Of a DNA stretch of 64,000 bases, positions 25,238 to 35,300 are shown piece by piece. The stretch comes from a virus. Below the pieces are notes generated by a model that was not told the origin of the DNA, made no database searches, and worked only from the letters and a program-made list of their open reading frames with translations. Every line of letters begins with the position of its first letter. The stretch's first letter is position 1. The stretch lies in the IMG/VR virus record IMGVR_UViG_3300025584_000449, positions 1 to 64,000 of that record; one strand, written 5' to 3'. The position numbers and the translations under genes are program-made.

Positions 25238-26836
25238 TTAAATTCTTCCAAAGATGTCCATCGCAATAGAATCTCCTGGAGAACCCTCATGTATATTCAT
25301 ATTAGAAACTTTCTCAATACGATCTGAGAACTCCTGTAATGACTTTGTATATGATGATCCCCATCCAGAGTCTATCAACACAGAAAAGATCTTAACCTTG
25401 TTAGCGACCTTCCATTCCTTAAGTTCCTTTAAGAAACTGTCTGAAACAGGAGCCTCACCATCAGTGACAAATACAATATCTGCTTTAGAGAAAGCAGAGT
25501 CATCACCAACTTTTTTCATACATTCTTTTAAAGGGGGTTCAAAATCTGTCCCGCCATTTATAAAGTATGTAGCCAAGTCAATAACCTTTTCAACATTATG
25601 CGGGTCACCTTTTAAGAATGTATTTGTATACAAACTTTGGTAACCGGACGCAAAATGAATACAATGAAAATCTCGCTTTTGGGTTCTTGCAATCTCAAGC
25701 ATAGCGAGAGCCACAGACTTCGACCATATTTCAGGATCTCCATTCATGGATCCAGATTCATCTATACAGATGATGATTGGGCCGCGCTGTTTTTTCTCTT
25801 TACCGCTATACTTATACTGTAAGAGTTTACCTTCTGCGAGATCTTTAAAGAATAACCATTTAAGTAATGGGTGTCCTAAACGCATTAATTCGGACGGCAG
25901 AGCTTTAGCTAAATCTCCGCCCATCTCGATTTCATATAATTCGTCTACTCCACGCTTTACTTTCTGGTGTTGTGCAGACATAGCCAAACGCTTAAAGCGG
26001 CCAGCGAGTTCTGCAATCATTTTAAGTTTAGGATCATTTCTTAATTTCTCCAGAAGTTGTAGCTTCTGATCATAAGACTTTCTCCCAAACGTTTCGTCAG
26101 AACCAAGACCCCAGTTACGTATAAGATCATCTACTTCACGAGCTTTGTGAATAGTATTACTTAGCGCTCTCGGCATATTAGTTTGCAGAGGCTTCTCGAC
26201 ATTTTCCTTCATGTCCTTCGCGGCCTCAGCTTGCTTTTTCTTTGCAGCTTCTAAACGTTTCTTAGCTTCTTCAAGAGTTAAAGCTTCCTGGGATTTTCCC
26301 TTCCCTTTTCCATCTTTACCCTCTTCACCTTCATCAGCCGCATCAGCAGCTCCTTGAGCCTCATCAACGGCGTCTTGCGCCTCCTGAGCCTCTTTAGCCG
26401 CATCCTCTGCCGCCTTCTTAGCTTGTTCAAATGCTTCCTTTAACTCTTTAATTAACTCTTTAACTTCGCTTCCTAATACTTCTAAACCTACTCCTGAAGT
26501 AATAGGGTCTAGCCTTGTCATTGTTCTAAGTTCTTTATACTTAGGGTTTTCTACAACAGACCTCATTACTTTGTTATTAAGTAAATAAGGCATTAACATT
26601 CTGGCTTCATCAACTAGTTCAGGAACGTATTTGTATAAAGAAGAATATAAATCCTGCTGTAGCGCCTCAATCTGTGGATAATCATCAACCATCTCTTCAC
26701 GAGTATGTTTTACATTTGCATTATGCTTTAAAGTGTCTTCAAAGTTTTGTTTATCAAATGCATCATGCTCAATTGAATGTTGAGATAATTTTAGATCATC
26801 GGACACAGATGTTTTCTTCTTATTAATTTTTCTCAT
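25238..26836 (-). CDS. ViaA-like VWA domain protein
   Basis: 532 residues. The C-terminal third is a von Willebrand A domain with a MIDAS metal site: DESGS at 359-363, a Gly-Gly-Thr-Asp (NGGTDFEPP) loop and VTDGEAP. The middle part has a long Ala/Glu/Lys coiled coil (about 120-225), and the part before the VWA (LAGRFKRLAMSAQHQKVKRG) matches the ViaA type. In bacteria ViaA partners with the MoxR-family ATPase RavA. Here a RavA-like gene lies 12 bases upstream in the same direction, so the pair probably acts together as a chaperone-like or metal-dependent remodelling complex. The retron RNA begins at its stop codon. Confidence 0.85.
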   Translation of the reverse strand: MRKINKKKTSVSDDLKLSQHSIEHDAFDKQNFEDTLKHNANVKHTREEMVDDYPQIEALQQDLYSSLYKYVPELVDEARMLMPYLLNNKVMRSVVENPKYKELRTMTRLDPITSGVGLEVLGSEVKELIKELKEAFEQAKKAAEDAAKEAQEAQDAVDEAQGAADAADEGEEGKDGKGKGKSQEALTLEEAKKRLEAAKKKQAEAAKDMKENVEKPLQTNMPRALSNTIHKAREVDDLIRNWGLGSDETFGRKSYDQKLQLLEKLRNDPKLKMIAELAGRFKRLAMSAQHQKVKRGVDELYEIEMGGDLAKALPSELMRLGHPLLKWLFFKDLAEGKLLQYKYSGKEKKQRGPIIICIDESGSMNGDPEIWSKSVALAMLEIARTQKRDFHCIHFASGYQSLYTNTFLKGDPHNVEKVIDLATYFINGGTDFEPPLKECMKKVGDDSAFSKADIVFVTDGEAPVSDSFLKELKEWKVANKVKIFSVLIDSGWGSSYTKSLQEFSDRIEKVSNMNIHEGSPGDSIAMDIFGRI

Positions 26837-26848
26837 TAGACGTCCTGT

Positions 26849-27988
26849 CTATGTTGGGTCATACCCGCACATCTCTTGTAAGACTTTACCAAGCAAGGAG
26901 TCTAATTCCCTTTCCTTTGCTAGCACAATCTTTGTGTCTCTTCCTTTGGTCTGGATTTCCTTTCTTAAAGTAGCTAACTTTTTCTTAGCAGTTTTAAGCT
27001 TTGCGGCAATTTCCATACCAAGGGAAATCTTCTTTTGTGAAGTCAGCTTTTTACCTAAAGCATCTTTCGCTGTTTTGTTTGCGATTTCGAAGATTTCATG
27101 AATCTTATTCTTATCAGGATTGGTAAGATTCAGAATCTCCCCATACAGCATTTTATGATCATCGGGATTTGTCCAAAGAGCGTGTTGTAGAAATTCAAAA
27201 TGCTCTTCCTCTACCGAATCACATCCATCAAGCCAAGCCTCAGCCTTAAGGATTTGACAAGCCTGAAAGAAAGTTCTGTCTGTTACGATAATCTTTTTCT
27301 TACTAAGGTTGCGTCTTAGATTAACCAAAACAACCAAAGCCTCTTTAGATAACACAACGTCATTAACTTCTTTCTTAGCTTCCTTAATTTCACTTAAGCT
27401 GATAATTGGCTTAATTTTAGCCATAGAGTTAAGAGCAAGCATCTTCCTGAAGTTGCTGTCTTCCCTAATAGGGCTAATGACAAACTTAACCAAGAACCTA
27501 TCAAATAAGGCCTGAAGTGAGTCATCTTCCTCGGGAATTTCATTAGAGGCTCCAACTACAGAAAGTAGATCTAGCTCCTCAAGTCCTTCATTATAGAACT
27601 TGCGCTCATTTAGAACTGTAAGAAGAGCATTCAAAACACCAGCATTACATTTGAAGATCTCGTCTAGAAATGCAATATTTGCATCAGGCAGTTTGCCTTT
27701 TGTGACTCTGACATACTTATCATTCTGCAGTGCAGAAAGAGAGTAAGGGCCGAATAGTTCTTCTGGCGTACTAAACCTGGTTAACAACCAAGTAAATACT
27801 TCTGCTTCTTCGATCATTGAGTTCAAAGAAGTAATAAGTAGCGACTTTGCCGTTCCTGGAGGTCCTAGCAGCAAAGTATTAGCGCCAGAAACCAATGAAA
27901 CTACTAGTCCGTGAATCTCTTCAGATCTTTCCATAAAGAGACCATCAAGCTTTTCCTCCACTTGGAGGAGCTTTTCTCGTGAATTCAT
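26849..27988 (-). CDS. RavA/MoxR-like AAA+ ATPase
   Basis: 379 residues. Walker A GPPGTAKS (42-49), Walker B NIAFLDEIFK (about 104-113), and a sensor region with GASNEIPEEDDSLQALFDRF that is typical of RavA-type MoxR ATPases. The C-terminus is a lysine-rich coiled coil. MoxR ATPases remodel partner proteins together with VWA proteins, and the ViaA-like partner follows at once. The start is preceded by AAGGAAAATTAA. The two genes form one unit upstream of the retron. Confidence 0.9.
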   Translation of the reverse strand: MNSREKLLQVEEKLDGLFMERSEEIHGLVVSLVSGANTLLLGPPGTAKSLLITSLNSMIEEAEVFTWLLTRFSTPEELFGPYSLSALQNDKYVRVTKGKLPDANIAFLDEIFKCNAGVLNALLTVLNERKFYNEGLEELDLLSVVGASNEIPEEDDSLQALFDRFLVKFVISPIREDSNFRKMLALNSMAKIKPIISLSEIKEAKKEVNDVVLSKEALVVLVNLRRNLSKKKIIVTDRTFFQACQILKAEAWLDGCDSVEEEHFEFLQHALWTNPDDHKMLYGEILNLTNPDKNKIHEIFEIANKTAKDALGKKLTSQKKISLGMEIAAKLKTAKKKLATLRKEIQTKGRDTKIVLAKERELDSLLGKVLQEMCGYDPT

Positions 27989-28017
27989 TTAATTTTCCTT
28001 TTGGAATTTAAAGGTAG

Positions 28018-28713
28018 TTAACCAGGAAAGGAACCAGGATCATTGGGACCTTTTAAGAATTGAGCAAGCTGAGGTAATGTGCTAGGATGATATTTTCCGA
28101 ACACATTAATATGATTGATAAAGTCTAGCGTTCTCTGCAAGACTTCCATGTATTGAGGTTCAAAGTCTTTACCTTCTGAATCTTTAGAGATTAAAGGTAA
28201 TGTTAGCTCCAATTTAACTTCAGGGGATCCTCCGAAAACTCTAAGTACTCTTGGTTCAACAAAAATACTACACGGATCCATCCCTGTTTTTTCGTAGATC
28301 TCTCTTCTTTCCGCTATTGAAAGAGGTTTTGATTCAGTCAATTCTGCAGGAGCTTCTTTAGGAGGTGACGTATCACAAGATGTTGAAGCATTGTCTAATA
28401 TAGAGCTAATCTGCTCTTTGATAGCGGCTTCATCAATAACTTCGTCTTCTTGAGAATCTACATCATCATCGTCAAACTCATCAATAGAAGTATTATTAGC
28501 GATTTGAATAGCTTCTCGAATTTCAAGATCTAGACTATCACGACCACACTCTTCGGGAGAGCATAGTGGAATAGCAGCGTTACCTGTTAATTTGCGCATT
28601 TCTAACGTACGATTAATTAAGCAGAAAAAGCACAGTCCGTCTTTTTCTTCTAGTTCCTGCTTTGTTAGAACTACTTTTTGGCATCCTAAACATATTCTAT
28701 CTTGTTTTGTCAT
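28018..28713 (-). CDS. Zinc-ribbon hypothetical protein
   Basis: 231 residues. The N-terminus has CLGCQKVVLTKQELEEKDGL then CFFCL, a C-x2-C...C-x2-C zinc ribbon (about residues 8-31). The middle is acidic and low in complexity (EFDDDDVDSQEDEVID), and the C-terminus is a small mixed domain. A sigma70-like promoter lies just upstream, so it may be expressed early. It may be a nucleic-acid or protein binding regulator; no specific family is recognised. Confidence 0.65.
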   Translation of the reverse strand: MTKQDRICLGCQKVVLTKQELEEKDGLCFFCLINRTLEMRKLTGNAAIPLCSPEECGRDSLDLEIREAIQIANNTSIDEFDDDDVDSQEDEVIDEAAIKEQISSILDNASTSCDTSPPKEAPAELTESKPLSIAERREIYEKTGMDPCSIFVEPRVLRVFGGSPEVKLELTLPLISKDSEGKDFEPQYMEVLQRTLDFINHINVFGKYHPSTLPQLAQFLKGPNDPGSFPG

Positions 28714-28718
28714 ACCTT

Positions 28719-28747
28719 AATATACCCTTTTTGTATGTTTAAGTCAA
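28719..28747 (-). promoter_or_regulatory. sigma70-like promoter
   Basis: Minus strand TTGACT (28747-28742), 17-base spacer, TATATT (28724-28719), just before the start at 28713. Little or no leader would remain, so the message may be nearly leaderless or begin downstream of the -10 within AAGGTATG. Confidence 0.65.
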
Positions 28748-29107
28748 CTAAAATAACTTCAGCTGGTTTCTTTCTAGCTCGTAAGCGGCTAAGTTCTCTC
28801 TCAAGAGAGTATTTGATTCATCAAAGATATCTGAAATTTGTGTAAATAGTTCATCTCTTGTTTGAAAACTTATTGGCAAGATGAATAAATCTACTGTAGC
28901 TGTGGGGTCATTGAATCGTAAACTTTTAATTACAAAATTAATACTCTGTAAAAGCCCTAAACTATTATTTTTCAAATAGATATCTACTAGAATTCTATCA
29001 TGCGACCCATTACAAATTCTACCGGTGGCCTTATCAACTATTTGCAAGTCAAATAGTCTTTTATTAATTCCTCTTATAAACTCTAAAGTAGTCAATTTAT
29101 CCATCAT
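28748..29107 (-). CDS. Hypothetical protein (119 aa)
   Basis: 119 residues (start MMDKLTTLEF; the second ATG is possible). It has an alpha/beta pattern with a Leu-rich middle (LLQSINFVIKSLRF) and a C-terminal helix. No motif is recognised. It is closely followed by the promoter of the zinc-ribbon gene. Confidence 0.6.
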   Translation of the reverse strand: MMDKLTTLEFIRGINKRLFDLQIVDKATGRICNGSHDRILVDIYLKNNSLGLLQSINFVIKSLRFNDPTATVDLFILPISFQTRDELFTQISDIFDESNTLLRENLAAYELERNQLKLF

Positions 29108-29174
29108 TTTGTTCTTTAATTTAAAGTATAAAAAAAGTTTTACCGCTTTTGTTAACCTTGGCTGTTATTTAATC

Positions 29175-29258
29175 TTAGTTGTCTTTAAATTCGCCATCAT
29201 ACACTTCAGAAGACGCAGATACAGGTTTAAATTTAACACTCCAAGTGGACTTTGTCAA
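29175..29258 (-). CDS. Very small protein (27 aa, TTG start)
   Basis: A TTG at 29258 follows AAGGAGG by about six bases, an ideal ribosome binding site, and opens MTKSTWSVKFKPVS and 13 more residues. The good ribosome binding site is the main support. It lies first behind the GGTATAAGAA element at 29328. Confidence 0.45.
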   Translation of the reverse strand: MTKSTWSVKFKPVSASSEVYDGEFKDN

Positions 29259-29278
29259 TTTATGCCTCCTTATAAGAC

Positions 29279-29307
29279 TTGACATTCGCGGTTTGAAAAA
29301 CTATATT
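29279..29307 (+). promoter_or_regulatory. sigma70 promoter for RNA polymerase gene
   Basis: TTGACA (29279-29284), exactly 17 bases, TATATT (29302-29307), 55 bases before the ATG at 29362. It is a near-consensus host-type promoter, which implies that the phage polymerase is made by the host enzyme early in infection. Confidence 0.85.
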
Positions 29308-29327
29308 TAGTATAGTTCTCCTCTTAC

Positions 29328-29337
29328 TTCTTATACC
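29328..29337 (-). promoter_or_regulatory. GGTATAAGAA promoter-like element
   Basis: Minus strand GGTATAAGAA, pointing towards the minus-strand genes at 29258 and 29107. It is one of nine such elements in the window, all on the minus strand and all upstream of minus-strand units. Confidence 0.55.
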
Positions 29338-29361
29338 AAAAAATATATCGAAAGGTATTTT

Positions 29362-32300
29362 ATGGAAAGCTCTTTAAGGCATTACGAACAGAATAAACTG
29401 ATCCAACAAACAGTTGAATCAATAATAAAAAAACAATTTCCAGTTGAGACGGGCAATCGTAGACTAGAAATAGAAGAACTCACTATAAAAGATGAGTTAT
29501 CTGGCGACGATTTTCCTACTCAAAAAGAAACTAAGCTATCTAGAAAGACTTGGCAAGTCCCTATCAATGCGTCATTTAAGCTAATTGATACAGACACCGG
29601 CAGAGTTATAGATAAATCTAAAGCTATACAAATCGGGTATATACCTAAAATAACTAATAGATTTACAGCTATTATTGAGGGTAATGAGTATCAAACTACC
29701 AACCAGATTAGACGTAAATCTGGGGTGTACGCTCGTGTAAAGGCTAATGGAGAACTAGAGAACGAGTTCAACTTAGCCCAAGGGTTTAATTTCAAGATGC
29801 AGCTAGACCCTATAAGTCAGTTATTCTATATCATCCTAGATAACCGTAAGTATAGACTATGGACCCTCTTACACGTTTTAGGCGTCTCCGATGAGGCTAT
29901 TGAAAAAGAGTGGGGAGCTGAACTATTACTAAAGAATAAAAAAGGCGCTCTAAACACTGAAGTTAGTGAAATGACTAACATCTTTAAAAAGCTATTAAAG
30001 AAAGACCCTAAAGATTACAATGAAGTAATGAAAGGACTTAATCAGTATTTCAAAGAGTATACTAAGGTAGATCCAGAAACAACTAAAATTACTCTAGGTA
30101 AGAGCTTTGAACATGTAACTCCTGAACTATTACTTACTAGCGCTACTAAACTTCTTAATATCGAAAAAGGTAATACTCCTCCAGATGATAGAGATAGTTT
30201 ATTATTTAAACAATTATTTGGTGTAGATGATCTTTTAATAGCTCATTTTGATAAGCAAAAAGACCCCATACTACGTAAAATTAAGAGAAGTCTTGGGCAT
30301 AAAGAAAAAGTAAGAGAGATAGTATCTTCAGGTACATTTGGTAAAAGCATTAAAAAATTCTTTACTGATGGCGATCTTAGTGCCACCCCTCCTCAAACTA
30401 ACCCTGTTACAATTATAGCAGATTGGCGTAAAACAACACCCATGGGTACTGGTGGAATCGGTAGTATGCATGCTATTACTTTAGAGACTAGGGACATACA
30501 CCCTTCCCAGTTAGGATTCTTAGATCCTACAGCTACTCCAGAATCTGGTAAGGTTGGAGTAACTGTTGGCATGGCTATGTCAGTTAAAAAAGAGGGCAAG
30601 AATATAAAGACTCCGGTCATTAATGCTAAGACTGGAAGAACTATTAACTTAACTCCTACTCAAATGTGGGACAGTTACGTAGGGTTCCCTGATCAATATA
30701 CTATTAAAGACAAAGTAGTTAAAGCTAAATCTGCTCAAGTAAAGGTAATGTATAAAGGTGAAGCGGACACCGTGTCTTCCTCTAAAGTTGATTATTATAT
30801 AATGCATGCTAATACCATGTTTTCGTATCCCACGAATCTTGTGCCATTTATAAATAGTGTACAGGGTAATAGAGCAGCGACTGGTGGACGTATGATCCAG
30901 CAGGCCCTTGGATTAGATGATAAAGAAGCCCCGTTAGTACAGGTTAATGCAGATGTTCTATCTGGGGAAAGAACCTTCGAAGACTTCTTAGGTAATTACC
31001 TGAATCCTAGAATAGACCTCACTGTAGATGAGGACGGTAAGGAAAAAAGACTTGGTGGAGAGGTTACCAAGATAACTAAAGACTATATTAATATTACTTT
31101 AGAGAATGGTAAGAAGATTAAAAAAGGATTGTATAATAATTTCCCTCTTAACCAAGACGGATTCTTACATTCTAAAGCAACTGTAAAGGTTGGAGATAAA
31201 GTAAAGTGGGATACCCCTCTAGCAGAGAATAACTATAGCTCTGGTCGTACTCTTTCTTTAGGTAAGAATCTTACTGTAGCGTATATGCCGTGGAAAGGTT
31301 ATAATTTTGAGGATGGTGCTGTTATTACTGAAAGTGCCTCTAAAAAATTAACACACTCTTCTATGCACAAAAAGAATATATTCTTTACTCCATCTAAAAC
31401 TACATTTGATATTGATAAGTTTATAGCATGGTATCCTGGGCTACTTACTGGAGAAAATAAGGCTAAGCTAGATAAAGAAGGTTTGCCTAAAATAGGTGAG
31501 ACGTTCCAGCCAAAAGATGTGTTAGCTGCCTATCTGGAAGAAAGAGAATTATCAGAAGAAGAAAAGATCATTAGAAAAATCAGTAAAGCTGCAAGATTCC
31601 CATTAGCTAAAAAATTAGTAGAGTGGGATGAAGAAGAAGCGGGAACTGTTATTGATATACGAAAGAATGGGAGACATATTGATATTTACTTAAAAGCAAG
31701 TCACCCATTTAAAGAAGGAGACAAGCTTTCAGGTAGATATGGTAACAAATCTATTGTGACTAAAATTATCCCTGACAGTGAAGCACCACATCGTCCAGAT
31801 GGTACGGCTGTAGATATAATGATTAACCCCCACGGGGTCCCTGGACGAATGAATATTGGCCAAATTCTTGAGACTGCTGCAGGAAAGATTGCCAAGAAAA
31901 CTGGAAAGCGTTATGTTGTAAATTCATTTAGTGGAGAAGACAACGCAGATAAAGTTCTAAAAGAAATGAAAGAGCTGAAGATAGAGCCTAACGAAACTCT
32001 TACTGATGGAGCTAAAGGAGATAAGTTTGAAAAACCTATATTTGTAGGCCATCAATACTTTATGAAACTTCGTCACATTGTTAAGAAGAAAGCTGGAGAA
32101 CATTCATTTGGTAATTATGATATTAATGAAACTCCTGTAGGAAAAGGTGCTCAAAAATTAGACCCTATGCTTTCTCATAGTTTACTAGCTCATGGAGCAA
32201 AAGCTAATCTATATGAAATGAGTGCGTATAAGGGAAGAGCAAATGAAGAGTACTGGACTAACTTATCTCTAGGATTGCCCGCACCACCTCCATCAGATAA

Positions 32301-35300
32301 TTTTGTATTTAATAAAATGATTAACTATATGAAGTCTGCTGGAGTTAATGTAAAAAAAGAGGGAAACAAGTTTAGAATATTTCCATTAACTGATACGCAA
32401 GTTAAGGAATGGTCAACAGGTGAATTAAAAGATCCTGGCGCATTACTTGTTGGTAAAAATCTTGCAGAGCGTAAAGGTGGATTATTTGACAGAGAGATGA
32501 CGGGTGGTTTACGGGGCGAGAAATGGTCTCACATAAAACTCATTAAAAAAATACCTAATCCTATGTATGAGTTAGCAATAACCAAGTTACTTGGGCTGAC
32601 TGAGAATAAGTTTAATAAGATTCTAGATGGCTCTTTAGAGTTAGACGGAAAAACAGGCGTAGAAGCAATTCATGCGGCATTAAAAGGTATTGATGTTAAA
32701 AAAGAGCTAAAGAAAACTAAAGCTGAATTAAAAGATGCCTCCGATAGTGCAGTTAATGGTTTAAATAAAAAAGCTAGATATTTAAAAGCTTTAAAAGATT
32801 TAGACTATACTGCAGATGAGGCATACATGACTCAGTATTTGCCTGTACTACCTCCCATCTTTAGACCAGTGTATCCATTACCTAGCGGAGATCTGATGAA
32901 GTCAGACCTCAATGAACACTATAGAGACATAGGAGTTATTAATAATAATTATAAAGCTATTAAAGATAAGCTAGGCAAAGAAGAACAGCTAGAGTACGAT
33001 CAATCTATTTATAAAGCTGTAAAAGCTTATCAAGGATTTATTGATCCTATATCTTTCTCTGGAAAGAAATATAAGGGAGTTATTAAAGAACTATCCGGCA
33101 CACAGGTTAAGCATGGATTAATCCATAGCTCTACGTGGTCGAAGAGGCAGGACTTGTCTGCGAGATCAACTATTACTGTTGAGCCTGATTTAGGTATTGA
33201 TGAAGTAGGTCTCCCGGAAACAATGGCTAAAGAAATATTTAAACCATTTATGATTCAAAAATTAGTTAGTCAAGGTATACCATCATTTAAAGCTAACGCA
33301 GAAGTGCAAGACTTTACTCCTACAGCTAGGCAAGCGCTAGTAGCAGTTATGGAAGAACGCCCGGTTCTTCTTAACAGAGCCCCTAGTCTTCATAAGCACG
33401 GTATACAGGCCTTTCGTCCCTTATTAATTAAGGGTAAGGCTATGCAATTAAACCCAATTATATTTTCTGGGTTTAACGCTGACCTTGATGGTGACACTAT
33501 GGCTGTTCATACACCTATAAGCCAAGAAGCTGTTACAGAGGCGTACGGATTACTGCCAAGCAAGATTATATTTAAACATGGTGATAATGGAGTAGTACCA
33601 GAAATTTCTCAAGAATATATTGTTGGTATGTATTTCTTAAGTAAATTAGGAAAAAATACCAAGAAGGAGTTTAGTTCAATAACAGAGGCTAAAGCAGCTA
33701 AACTACATCCTACTGACGTCTTCTTATTAAATGGTCAGAAAATGACTATAGGTCAGTTCGAGATTAATAAAGTATTACCTAAAGAATTAAAAGATTATTC
33801 TCGAGAGATGGATAAAAAAGCAATTAATAAAATATTTACAATTATAGGTAAGAAGTATAAAGCAGACTTCGCAAAGGTAGCAACAAGATTTAAAGAGTTA
33901 GGAAATCAGTATAGTCATAAACGTAGCTTCACTATTTCTATAACAGATTTTGCACAAGATAAATCTTATAGAGATAAAATTGTTAAAGAAGAAATGCCTA
34001 AAATTAAAAAACTAAAAGGTGATAAGCGTTCAGCAGCTATTCTAGCAATGACTGATAAAATTGAAAAAGCACAAGACAAAGTGTCAATAGGTAAAAATAA
34101 TATCTATGATATGTTAGATGCTGGTAGTATTTCTGGTGGTAAACGTGGCAGTGTTAGACAAATTTTATCTATGCCTGGGCTGTTAGCTAATGTAAAAGGT
34201 GTTCCTTTAAAAAATCCTGTATTAAAATCATATGGAGAGGGCATAGATACTAGTGCTTATTGGAACCATCTGTATGCTGTACGAAAAGGAACTGTTGACA
34301 GATCAGTTAATACGGCAGATTCTGGAGCATTAGACAAGGCTTTAATAGGAGTAACTAGAAGATTACTTATTACTACTGAGGATTGTAAAACAAATAAAGG
34401 TATCTATGTTGATGTAAATTCTAATGATATTTTAGATAGACACTTAGCTAGCTCTATAAAAGGCGTTGCTAAAAAGAATGATCTAGTTGATTCTGCGTTG
34501 CTACTTAAATTAAAATCTGCTGGATTAAAGAAAATAGAGGTAAGAAGCGCCCTTACTTGTGATGCTGCCAGTGGCGTATGTCAGCTATGCTATGGGTTAT
34601 TGCCTAATGGCCAACTTCCTAAAATTGGTGAGAATGTAGGCGTGTTGGAGTCCCAAGCCATTACTGAGAGAAGTACTCAGCTAACTATGAGAACTTTCCA
34701 CACTGGAGGAGCTGTAACCGCTGGAGGTGGTGGTGTCACAGAAGGATTCCCAAGGCTAGTTCAGTTATTAGAGGTGCCAAAGAAATTAAAGGGTAAGGCT
34801 ACGCTAAGTTCTGTAAAAGGAACTGTTAAAGCTATAACAAAAAACTTAGTTGGTGGGTATGACATTAGAATAGAAGGATACGGTACTGAAAATGATAAAA
34901 CGTTTACTATACCTTCTACAAGAAAGATAGTAGTTAAACTTGGAGATAGAGTTACTCCAGGAGATAGATTAACTGATGGAGCTATAAAACCTCAAGAGCT
35001 TGGAGACTACAAAGGGCACCTTGCTGCACAGCAGTATATAGTCGATGAGATAGATAAGATCTATGGCGGTGATTTCCATAAGAAAGGCATAGAGGTAGTA
35101 TTAAGAGGAGTGTCGGATAATGCTGAAATTATTAAAGCACCAGATAATAGTGGGTATTTAAGGGGAGATAAAGCTAGTATTTCATCTTTAGACGCATTAA
35201 ATAAAGATAGACGTAAAGAAGGCCTTGACACAATTAAGTATAAACCTTATTTTAAATCAATTGAGACTCTTAATGTAGATAGTGAAGACTGGTTAACACG

